Positions 6,944 through 13,103 of a stretch of 14,131 bases of DNA are shown here, piece by piece. Below the pieces are notes generated by a model. It saw nothing but the letters and a program-made list of their open reading frames with translations, had not been told where the DNA came from and searched no databases. The translations under genes and the position numbers were made by a program. Within the stretch, counting starts at the first letter, position 1, and every line of letters begins with the position of its first letter. Source of the stretch: JAZQUM01 sp045631305 (GTDB taxonomy: Bacteria; Bacillota; Clostridia; Oscillospirales; Oscillospiraceae); assembly GCA_045631305.1 (NCBI GenBank), contig JAZQUM010000126.1, positions 1 to 14,131 of the forward strand, in the 5' to 3' direction.

Positions 6944-8281
6944 TTAGTCTCTTACGTTGATAGCGCTGAGAGCTTCCTTGTGGCGCTCGGAGCCCATCTT
7001 CATAGCGTTGGCTACAGCCACCTTTTCGTCGATGGTCTGCATCACGCCGTCGCGCAGGACGATGCGGCCGTTGATGATAACGGTTTCCACGTCGTTTTCC
7101 TTGCCGCAGTAAACGATGTTCTGAATGACATCGTGAACGGGACCGAAGTGAGCCTTGGTGGTATCCAGCAGGATAACGTCAGCCAGCTTGCCTTCTTCGA
7201 TGACACCTGCGTCGATGCCAAAGAACTTGGCGCCGTTTTCGGTGGCCATGCGGAAGATGTCGTTTGCGTTCATGCATTCGGGGCAGCCGTTGCGCAGCTT
7301 CTGCATCATAAGGCCGGTACGCATGTCTTCAAACATATCCAGAAGGTCATTGGAGGCAGCGCCGTCGGTAGCCATGACGCAGGGGATGCCCTTCTTAAGA
7401 TACTCGGAGATGGGAGCAATGCCGCTGCCCAGCTTCATGTTGCTCTTGGGATTGTAGCAAACGGTGACGTTGCGCTTCTTGCACAGTTCCATTTCTTCTT
7501 CGGTGAAGTGAACTGCGTGAACTGCCAGCAGAGGCGCGCAGAGAGCGCCTTCGCTTTCCATGTATTCCAGAGGAGTCATGCCCACATCGTTGAGGGACTG
7601 CTCGATCTCCCACTTGGTTTCGGAAATATGGCAGTAGATGTTGACGCCCTGTTCGCCGCCGGTCTTTACCAGCCAGCGCAGGTAGTCAGGAGTGCAGGCG
7701 AAAGGAGTGCTGGGGGCGATAGCCACGCGCTGCAGGCCCTTGCCGTGCCACTTCTTGATGAGGTCAAGGATCTGCTGCTTCTGTTCCTCTTCGGTAACAG
7801 AGAGTTCAGCGGGAACCCAACGGTTGAAGGCCTGAATGGCGCCGCAGCCGCGGATACCCACGTCTTCCCATGCTTCAAACAGGGAATCCTGGATCACGTC
7901 CATATCACCGAAGGCGGTGATACCGCAGCGGATCTGTTCCACAGCGCCCAGGATGCCATAGTAATAAGAAAGATCGGTGTCGTTCTTATCAGCGTACTTA
8001 TTGATGATCCCGCACAGAGGGAAGGTCACCTGCTCGCACCAGTCCTTGATGAGCAGGTCATCCCGCATGCCCTTGAGCATGTTCTGATAGAGATGGGTAT
8101 GCATATTTACAAAGCCGGGGGAAAGGATTTTGTTGGTGGCGTCAATAACAGTTGCATGACGGTAGCCGCTCAAATCGCGGCCGATCTTGCTGATGCGGTT
8201 GCCGTCAATGAGAACATCAACATTTTCCAGCACTTCATCAGCGTTCTTTACGAGATAGCGAATGTTCTTAATTAAAATCAT
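6944..8281 (-). CDS. Metal-dependent amidohydrolase/deaminase of the MtaD/SsnA/TrzN group (COG0402)
   Basis: A 445-residue cytoplasmic enzyme without signal peptide. It has the HxH pair H61/H63 in GFVNMHTH, then H218 and E221 in YCHISE, H255/H258 in AVHAVH, and D306 in ATDGAASND. Together these form the mononuclear metal site and proton-shuttling glutamate of the deaminase branch (methylthioadenosine/adenosylhomocysteine, guanine and triazine deaminases). RDDLLIKDW after the HxH block and the DGAASND stretch most resemble MtaD-type enzymes. These deaminate a ring amine, releasing ammonia. It sits between the S component and EcfT, so it probably acts on the imported compound. The Shine-Dalgarno before the ATG at 8281 is weak, and a perfect 30-base palindrome lies just upstream, so its level may differ from its neighbours. 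The exact substrate is unknown. Confidence 0.88.
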   Translation of the reverse strand: MILIKNIRYLVKNADEVLENVDVLIDGNRISKIGRDLSGYRHATVIDATNKILSPGFVNMHTHLYQNMLKGMRDDLLIKDWCEQVTFPLCGIINKYADKNDTDLSYYYGILGAVEQIRCGITAFGDMDVIQDSLFEAWEDVGIRGCGAIQAFNRWVPAELSVTEEEQKQQILDLIKKWHGKGLQRVAIAPSTPFACTPDYLRWLVKTGGEQGVNIYCHISETKWEIEQSLNDVGMTPLEYMESEGALCAPLLAVHAVHFTEEEMELCKKRNVTVCYNPKSNMKLGSGIAPISEYLKKGIPCVMATDGAASNDLLDMFEDMRTGLMMQKLRNGCPECMNANDIFRMATENGAKFFGIDAGVIEEGKLADVILLDTTKAHFGPVHDVIQNIVYCGKENDVETVIINGRIVLRDGVMQTIDEKVAVANAMKMGSERHKEALSAINVRD

Positions 8282-8314
8282 CTTTTTTTACCCAATTTCT
8301 TCCGTACAAGGGTA

Positions 8315-8344
8315 GCTCCGAAAGGCCGCGCGGCCTTTCGGAGC
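8315..8344. repeat. Perfect 30-base palindrome between S component and amidohydrolase
   Basis: Arms GCTCCGAAAGGCCGC and GCGGCCTTTCGGAGC are exact reverse complements with no intervening base, allowing a 13-pair stem with a GCGC loop in RNA. On the transcribed strand it is followed by TACCCTTGTACGG, not a T-run, so it is not a normal terminator. Possible roles are an intercistronic processing or stability hairpin, or a protein-binding site. Confidence 0.8.
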
Positions 8345-8359
8345 TTAAAATCCTTACAA

Positions 8360-9142
8360 TTAGACTACTTCTTCGTCTTCGTCGTCGTCAGCTTCGCCTT
8401 CAGCCATGGGACCAGCGGGAACACCGATCTTGGGCAGACCCATCAGCAGGGGAACACCGATGAGCATAGCAGCTGCGGAGAACATGGTGCGTTCAATGGG
8501 AGCCAGGGTAGCCAGCATCTTCCAAACGTCTGCGGGAGTAGCAAATACGTAGAAGTTAACAACGCCGCTGAGAACGGACATGATGATCATACCGCCTGCG
8601 GAGCAGATGAATACAGCGATAGCCTTGAGGATAACGTTCTTGCTCATGAGGAAACGCTTAGCGAAGAGGATGCCCAGAACTACGCAAGCCAGGCCGTAGC
8701 CACCGAATACGAATGCATAGATGGGAGCTTCCTGACCGATGGGATGGGTGAACCAGCCCAGGAATGCCAGAGCGGTGAGACCCAGAGCCACGAAGGGACG
8801 AACCTTGCCCTTAGCGCCCTTGCCGAAGCCGAATGCCAGGCAGCCGGAGATAACGGGGGTGATAACGTCCAGCAGCCAGGTGAACATGCCAGCCCAAGCT
8901 GCGGAGGGCTCGATGAGGTAGCCGATGAACTGGCCGATACCGCCGCACAGACCGCCTGCGAAGGGGCCAAAGAAGATACCGGTCAGGGGCAGCAGAACTG
9001 CACTAACGGACATGGTGCCGCCGATACCGAACAGGGGAATGCCGGGGAGGAAGTGGGATGCTGCGATCAGAGCAGCCCAAACTGCGATGATAGAAGGATG
9101 AACTTCGCCAAATACGCTCTTTTTCTTCATAGTCTTTGCCAT
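8360..9142 (-). CDS. ECF transporter S-component-like membrane protein with acidic tail
   Basis: A 260-residue membrane protein with about six to eight hydrophobic segments (17-35, 40-62, 64-78, 85-106, 117-133, 143-162, 170-198, 219-237). The block LPLTGIFFGPFAGGLCGGIG at 51-70 resembles the substrate-binding S components of ECF importers, where a GP..G...G pattern follows the first helices. A short basic N-terminus and a strongly acidic C-terminal tail (ADDDEDEEVV) lie outside the membrane core. Its position with ecfT and two ecfA genes makes it the dedicated substrate-binding subunit. The start at 9142 has GGAGG nine bases upstream; the gene lies 22 bases after the NodB-like gene. S-component families are very divergent, so the substrate cannot be named. 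Confidence 0.75.
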   Translation of the reverse strand: MAKTMKKKSVFGEVHPSIIAVWAALIAASHFLPGIPLFGIGGTMSVSAVLLPLTGIFFGPFAGGLCGGIGQFIGYLIEPSAAWAGMFTWLLDVITPVISGCLAFGFGKGAKGKVRPFVALGLTALAFLGWFTHPIGQEAPIYAFVFGGYGLACVVLGILFAKRFLMSKNVILKAIAVFICSAGGMIIMSVLSGVVNFYVFATPADVWKMLATLAPIERTMFSAAAMLIGVPLLMGLPKIGVPAGPMAEGEADDDEDEEVV

Positions 9143-9164
9143 TGTTAATTGCCTCCTTAATTTA

Positions 9165-9755
9165 TTACTGAATAATGCCCTTGCGGGTCAGTTCAGACAC
9201 TCTCTTGAAAGTATAGCCCATTTCCTTCAGAGCGGGGATGATGATATCCAGCGCATCGGGATTGTAGGGATACTTGTCGTGGAAGGTGATGATGTTTTCG
9301 CCTTCGTTCATGTTGGTGATAACGCGTTCTGCAATAGCTTCTGCGTTGGGGCCTGCCCAGTCGTAAACGGGGATGTTGTAGCTCCAGATTACGATGTGGT
9401 AACCCATTTCCAGCAGCATAGCAGCGAGATCATGGTTGATCTGGCCTGCAGGGGGGCGTACCAGCTTGGTGTCAACACCGATGAGATCCTTCAGGAGCTT
9501 ATCGGTCTTAAGGATTTCTTCTCTTGCTTCTTCCAGGGGGATCTGGTCAAGCATGGGGTGGGAATAGCTGTGGTTGCCGATATCGTGACCGGCTTCCTTC
9601 ACCTTCAGAGCAGTTTCGGGATCCTTTTCCAGGCGATGGCCTTCCATAAAGAAGCTGCCCTTAACGCCATGGCGTTCCAGAACTTCCAGCATGTTCAGCG
9701 TTCCGGGTGCATTGGGTGCGCCGTCGAACGTAACTGCAACAACTTTCTTGCTCAT
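9165..9755 (-). CDS. Cytoplasmic NodB-fold deacetylase-like enzyme with altered motif 1
   Basis: A 196-residue single-domain protein of the polysaccharide deacetylase/NodB superfamily. Motif 1 is TFDGAP (9-14) instead of TFDDGP: the first Asp (general base) is kept, but the second, a metal ligand, is Gly. Motif 2 HSYSH (62-66) with both metal histidines, motif 3 RPPAG (100-104), motif 4 Asp132-Trp133 and motif 5 His159 in ITFHD are present. There is no signal peptide or membrane anchor, unlike typical peptidoglycan or chitin deacetylases. The family also contains cytoplasmic C-N hydrolases such as PuuE-type allantoinases, which suit this operon better (inference). AGGAGG stands just before the ATG at 9755. 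The gene follows the Lrp regulator and precedes the S component, with short gaps. Confidence 0.85.
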   Translation of the reverse strand: MSKKVVAVTFDGAPNAPGTLNMLEVLERHGVKGSFFMEGHRLEKDPETALKVKEAGHDIGNHSYSHPMLDQIPLEEAREEILKTDKLLKDLIGVDTKLVRPPAGQINHDLAAMLLEMGYHIVIWSYNIPVYDWAGPNAEAIAERVITNMNEGENIITFHDKYPYNPDALDIIIPALKEMGYTFKRVSELTRKGIIQ

Positions 9756-9782
9756 AGTTCCTCCTTCTTCTCTTTTTAAATA

Positions 9783-9825
9783 TTTGTGCTGCGCTGCCCC
9801 TCTCTATTGAAAGGAGCTGCACAAA
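9783..9825 (-). promoter_or_regulatory. Inverted repeat/stem-loop between lrp-type gene and NodB-like gene
   Basis: Outer arms TTTGTGC (9783-9789) and GCACAAA (9819-9825) enclose an inner imperfect stem, GCTCCTTTC with GAGAGGGGC around AATA on the transcribed strand. The sequence after it, TATTTAAAAAG, is A/T-rich but not a clean T-run. It could be a partial terminator or attenuator, or an operator for the adjacent regulator. No clear promoter is visible in this 91-base gap. Confidence 0.5.
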
Positions 9826-9846
9826 TTACACACTTGGTAATACCAC

Positions 9847-10350
9847 TCACTTGCCCTCTTCCACGAGGCCGTTGCTGGAGATCAGATTTTCGATCAGATC
9901 TCTCTTGTACTTGGTAGCAAGGATCATGTGGGTCTTTACTTCATTCAGCCCCTGCATCTTGCTCAAAACCCGGAAAAGGAAATCATTGAGCTGGAGACTA
10001 TCTGCAAAATAACCGTGGGCAAAAACGGTGGCGGTGCTGGTCATATACACTTCGCCGATCTCCGTGTGCTGCCCCAGCTCATCCATAATGGCCTGCACAT
10101 AGGCGGGGGTGGTGATGAGTTCAAAGAGGATGGTGATATCCAACCGGATCTTCTTGGGGTTGATGTAAACGGTGAAGCGCTCGATAACGCCCTTTTCCAC
10201 CAGCGCGTTCACACGCTTGGTGACAGCCGCGCGGGAAAGGTTCAGCTGGCGGGCAAGCTCTGCATAGGGAGTCTTGCTGTCTTCCATCAGAAGATGCAGC
10301 AGGCGCATATCTAATTGGTCCAGATGGATGCTATCTGTGAAATCCAACAT
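9847..10350 (-). CDS. Lrp/AsnC-family transcriptional regulator
   Basis: A 167-residue DNA-binding protein. A winged helix-turn-helix occupies about residues 11-60, with the recognition part YAELARQLNLSRAAVTKRV at 29-47, and a RAM ligand-sensing domain spans about 70-148. Family members bind amino acids or related small molecules and control uptake and catabolism genes nearby. It is the first gene of the ECF operon and so the best candidate for its regulator. The ATG at 10350 is preferred: GAGGG lies six bases upstream. A TTG two codons earlier would add only two residues and sits too close to that site. Two tandem promoters precede it, and the palindrome CACTAAAGTG overlaps the leader, consistent with autoregulation. 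The effector is unknown. Confidence 0.92.
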   Translation of the reverse strand: MLDFTDSIHLDQLDMRLLHLLMEDSKTPYAELARQLNLSRAAVTKRVNALVEKGVIERFTVYINPKKIRLDITILFELITTPAYVQAIMDELGQHTEIGEVYMTSTATVFAHGYFADSLQLNDFLFRVLSKMQGLNEVKTHMILATKYKRDLIENLISSNGLVEEGK

Positions 10351-10407
10351 ACGCAACCCTCACTTTAGTGTAATAATTGGCTAAAACCGCCAAACGCTTA
10401 CACCAAA

Positions 10408-10436
10408 AAAATACCACACAATCCGTCTTTTGTCAA
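10408..10436 (-). promoter_or_regulatory. Downstream tandem promoter of the Lrp-ECF operon
   Basis: On the minus strand a perfect TTGACA (10436-10431) is followed after exactly 17 bases by TATTTT (10413-10408). The predicted leader is about 50 bases. It shares its TTGACAAAA start with the second promoter 32 bases upstream. Confidence 0.75.
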
Positions 10437-10439
10437 CAC

Positions 10440-10468
10440 AATATGCCAAAAAGCAACCATTTTGTCAA
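10440..10468 (-). promoter_or_regulatory. Upstream tandem promoter of the Lrp-ECF operon
   Basis: On the minus strand a perfect TTGACA (10468-10463) is followed after exactly 17 bases by CATATT (10445-10440). The 32-base offset puts the two promoters on nearly the same DNA face, so binding at one could interfere with the other. Confidence 0.72.
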
Positions 10469-10627
10469 CGGATTTCCTGCTCTTTAGTTACGCTTTGTTT
10501 CCAAAATCGAAAAAATAAGTGTCATTTTGTAAAATATGGGGTGAATTTCGAAACACCGTTTCTCAAAAAGCTCGTTTTTGGCGCAAAATGCACATTTGTC
10601 GCAAAAACGGCATTTTTTTAAAAATTT
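10469..10627. other. A/T-rich gene-free stretch
   Basis: The region between lrp and the flavodiiron gene is about 360 bases long. Apart from the two promoters at 10408-10468 and the terminator at 10628-10655, it holds an A/T-rich, poly-A/poly-T-dotted sequence with no ORF with a ribosome site, no tRNA-like fold and no riboswitch I recognise. Poly-A/T tracts upstream of the tandem promoters could act as an UP-like or curved DNA element. Confidence 0.5.
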
Positions 10628-10655
10628 AAGGAGAGGACCTTCCGATCCTCTCCTT
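10628..10655 (-). terminator. Terminator after the flavodiiron gene (possibly bidirectional)
   Basis: Arms AAGGAGAGGA and TCCTCTCCTT flank an eight-base loop, about 57 bases after the flavodiiron stop codon. On the minus strand it is followed by AAATTTTTAAA; on the plus strand its own second arm runs into TTTTTTG. No plus-strand gene needs it. Confidence 0.75.
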
Positions 10656-10711
10656 TTTTGCCCCGCAGGCCTTGCAGGGTCTTGCTTTTTTGTTGTGAAA
10701 ATAACCAAAAC

Positions 10712-12133
10712 TTACTGCTCTTCGCGGAAGGCATCGGCGCCCTTTTTGCAAAGGGGGCAGACGAAATCGGCAGGCAGTTCTTCTGCTTCATGCACATAGC
10801 CGCAGACGGAGCAGACGAACTTCTTCTTGCCGCCTTCTTCTTTGAAAACTTCGGCGCCCTTTTTGCAAAGGGGGCAGACGAAATCAGCGGGCAGCTCATC
10901 CGCTTCATGCACATAGCCGCAAACGGAGCAGACGAACTTCTTCTTGCCAGCAGGTGCGGCTGCGCAGGCACAGCTGCACTCAGCCTTCTTCAAAGCCTCT
11001 GCCAAAGCGGCCAGTTCTCCTTCGCTCTTTTCGCTGAGGGCGGAGGTGATGGTAACACTTTCGGCAAGATAGGTAAGGTCCTTGCACTGATCCAGCATGG
11101 ACTTCATAGCCCGCTTGGCAGCAGGGGCCCAGCTGCCGTTTTCCATCAGCGCCACCACGCGGCGGGTATAACCGCGCTTAACGAGATGGTCGATGAAGGT
11201 CCGCATGGGCGGGAACATATCGCCATTATAGGTGGTGGTGGCCAGCACCAGCTTGGAGTAGCGGAAGGCATCTGCTACGGCGGCAAACATGTCGCAGCGG
11301 GCCAGATCGTAAGTCACCACGGGAATGCAGCACTCTGCCTTCAGCTTTTGGGCAAGAGCCAGAGCCGCCTTCTTGGTGTTGCCGTATACAGAAGTGTAGG
11401 CAATGACGATGCCCTCTTCTTCCGCTTCGTAGGAAGACCACTTGTTGTAAAGATCCAGGTAATGGGAAAGGTCGCCTGTCAGCACAGGGCCATGAAGGGG
11501 ACAAACGGTGGCGATATCCAGCGCGGCAGCCTTTTTGAGAACAGTCTGCACAGGGCCGCCGTACTTGCCCACGATGCCGATATAATAGCGGCGGGCTTCA
11601 TCGTCCCAGTTATCCGCAGTATCCTGCGCGCCGAACTTGCCGAAGGCATCGGCAGAGAAAAGCACCTTGTCGCAGGCATCGTAAGTCATGATGACTTCGG
11701 GCCAATGCACCATGGGCGCGGTGATAAAGGTCAGGTTGTGGCGGCCCAGGCAAAGGCTGTCCCCTTCCCCTGCCACCACAGCGCGGTGGGCAAAATCGGT
11801 ACCGAAGAAGTTTTTCATCATCACAAAAGCCCGCTGGGAAGAAACGATCTTCGCTTCGGGGAACTTCGCCGCAAAGCGCAGGATGCTGCCCGAATGGTCA
11901 GGCTCCATGTGCTGCACGATGAGGTAATCGGGGCTTTTGCCATGCAAGGCAGCAGAAATCTTCTCCAGCCACACGTCGGCAAAGTGGATCTCGACGCTAT
12001 CCACCACGGCGCTCTTTTCGTCGCAGATGAGATAGGAATTATAAAGCATGCCGTCGGGCACGGTGTACTGACTTTCAAAAAGGTCAATGTCGCGGTCCAC
12101 CACGCCTACGGGGCGAATATCGTTGGTAATCAT
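10712..12133 (-). CDS. fprA: Flavodiiron protein (oxygen/NO reductase) with two C-terminal rubredoxin-like domains
   Basis: A 473-residue cytoplasmic protein that would reduce O2 to water or NO to N2O, protecting an anaerobe. Residues 1-235 are the diiron metallo-beta-lactamase domain with the full ligand set: H75, E77, D79 and H80 in QHMEPDH, then H143, D162 and H214. Residues 240-385 are the flavodoxin domain, with the FMN-phosphate loop YTSVYGNTK at 246-254. A Cys-rich linker (ECSCACAAAP) leads to two 39-residue rubredoxin-like modules, each with CSVC and CPLC pairs 14 residues apart. Rubredoxin carries electrons to the FMN; most fused members have one such domain. The start at 12133 has AGGAGG seven bases upstream; an in-frame ATG at 12157 lacks support. 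It has its own promoter. Confidence 0.95.
   Translation of the reverse strand: MITNDIRPVGVVDRDIDLFESQYTVPDGMLYNSYLICDEKSAVVDSVEIHFADVWLEKISAALHGKSPDYLIVQHMEPDHSGSILRFAAKFPEAKIVSSQRAFVMMKNFFGTDFAHRAVVAGEGDSLCLGRHNLTFITAPMVHWPEVIMTYDACDKVLFSADAFGKFGAQDTADNWDDEARRYYIGIVGKYGGPVQTVLKKAAALDIATVCPLHGPVLTGDLSHYLDLYNKWSSYEAEEEGIVIAYTSVYGNTKKAALALAQKLKAECCIPVVTYDLARCDMFAAVADAFRYSKLVLATTTYNGDMFPPMRTFIDHLVKRGYTRRVVALMENGSWAPAAKRAMKSMLDQCKDLTYLAESVTITSALSEKSEGELAALAEALKKAECSCACAAAPAGKKKFVCSVCGYVHEADELPADFVCPLCKKGAEVFKEEGGKKKFVCSVCGYVHEAEELPADFVCPLCKKGADAFREEQ
10734..10948 (-). repeat. Duplicated rubredoxin module: 98-base copies, 117-base period
   Basis: Bases 10734-10831 and 10851-10948 differ at only six of 98 positions, and the period is 39 codons. 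Five of the six changes are clustered in the segment coding the acidic ADELPAD/AEELPAD loop. The high DNA identity points to recent duplication or ongoing gene conversion. Confidence 0.9.
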
Positions 12134-12168
12134 GGGGTATCCTCCTAGGTATTGCAAAATCCGCGGAA

Positions 12169-12197
12169 ATTATAGCATATTCGTCATTCTTTGTCAC
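12169..12197 (-). promoter_or_regulatory. Strong promoter of the flavodiiron gene
   Basis: On the minus strand GTGACA (12197-12192) and a perfect TATAAT (12174-12169) are exactly 17 bases apart, and the -10 is extended (TGCTATAAT). The leader is about 30 bases. No obvious redox-regulator operator is visible apart from this. Confidence 0.85.
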
Positions 12198-12208
12198 GGC
12201 ATAAAAAG

Positions 12209-12234
12209 AAAAACCTGTCACAAGACAGGTTTTT
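12209..12234 (-). terminator. Terminator overlapping the 3' end of the MBL-fold gene
   Basis: Eleven-base arms AAAAACCTGTC and GACAGGTTTTT close a four-base loop, followed on the minus strand by CTTTTTATG. The first arm encodes the last residues (KPV) and the stop codon TGA falls across the loop and second arm, so the terminator is built partly into the coding sequence. Confidence 0.88.
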
Positions 12235-13096
12235 CCAGTAATTCTTTTGCAAAAAGGTCCACCATAAGACCGGTGTTGAGGCGCATAGCTTCCTCGGGAT
12301 AAAAGGCCTGCACATCCTCACCGTAAAAAAGCTTGCGGAAGGCATCGATGGCCTCATCGCGGCTGCCGCCGCGGCGCAAAATACCACAGATGAGCTCCGC
12401 CGTTTCCACGGTACTTTCCCGGCAGCGAACAAGGTAGCGCACCGTATCTTCCGCACCCAGAAGTCCGTAATGGGGCACCACCACATTTTTCACATCCAGC
12501 GCCATAACGCGCTCAATGGAAGCAAGGCTCAGCTCATAGCCCACAAGACAGGCAGGAAACACTTCTCCGCCCTTGCCGAAAACGCCAAGGCTCTCGCAGC
12601 CGAGAAGCAGCTGCTCTTCCGCCATGTAATAGCCCACAGAGCAACGGGTGTGACCTGGAAGGTGAAGCAGCGTAAAGGTCTTGCCCCCAAGGGTGATGCT
12701 CGCCCCGTCTTCCAAAACGGTGTCGATTGCAAGGCGATCAAGGCCCGCATCGTAATCCGTGATGCCGAATTTTGCCGCAATGGTGGCGTCCATTTCCCGC
12801 AGCCGTTCCCGCACGTCACTGCGCGCCAGTGCCGTCTTGGTACCCTCTCCTGCCACGATCTTTGCCTCGGGCCAGCGGTCCTTCACATGGGCCGCACCAA
12901 GGGCATGGTCATAATGGGAGTGGGTCAGGAGCACCGCGTCCAAGGGTTGCCCGCCCAGTGCTTTTTCCACGCGGTCTGCCAGCGCTTTACCCGAAAAACC
13001 GAGCCCCGTGTCGTAAAGCACCGCCCAGTTATCGCCGTGGAGCAAAAAGCCGCTGTCGCCGCTGTTGGCCCGCACATCTGTCACCTGATAGCTCAT
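12218..13096 (-). CDS. Metallo-beta-lactamase-fold hydrolase
   Basis: A 292-residue cytoplasmic metal hydrolase. The zinc motif THSHYDH gives H59, H61, D63 and H64; H149 is in LPGHTR and H209 in VVPHYG. The bridging aspartate usual in a GD(x)L context appears as GCESLG (166-171), so Glu168 or Cys167 occupies that place. The family covers thioesterases, glyoxalase II-like enzymes and many uncharacterised hydrolases; the sequence does not choose among them. The C-terminal 80 residues are helical, with no recognised domain. The ATG at 13096 has GAGG six bases upstream, overlapping the stop of the permease gene 7 bp away, so the two are co-transcribed and probably translationally coupled. An in-frame ATG at 13135 lies inside the permease gene. 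Confidence 0.87.
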   Translation of the reverse strand: MSYQVTDVRANSGDSGFLLHGDNWAVLYDTGLGFSGKALADRVEKALGGQPLDAVLLTHSHYDHALGAAHVKDRWPEAKIVAGEGTKTALARSDVRERLREMDATIAAKFGITDYDAGLDRLAIDTVLEDGASITLGGKTFTLLHLPGHTRCSVGYYMAEEQLLLGCESLGVFGKGGEVFPACLVGYELSLASIERVMALDVKNVVVPHYGLLGAEDTVRYLVRCRESTVETAELICGILRRGGSRDEAIDAFRKLFYGEDVQAFYPEEAMRLNTGLMVDLFAKELLEKPVL

Positions 13097-13103
13097 ACCC
13101 ACC

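Noticed and set aside
6980..8275. Plus-strand 431-codon open frame opposite the amidohydrolase
   Set aside because: A shadow of a gene with clear catalytic motifs; there is no promoter or ribosome site and its His/Val/Gly-rich composition is untypical of a protein.
10430..10621. Plus-strand 63-codon open frame in the gap before the flavodiiron gene
   Set aside because: Phe/Lys/Cys-rich translation of A/T-rich DNA, overlapping the lrp promoters, with no ribosome site.
10658..12148. Plus-strand 496-codon open frame opposite the flavodiiron gene
   Set aside because: It spans the gene almost exactly, shows no recognisable domain and is explained by avoidance of TTA/CTA/TCA codons. The minus strand carries complete diiron, flavodoxin and rubredoxin motifs.
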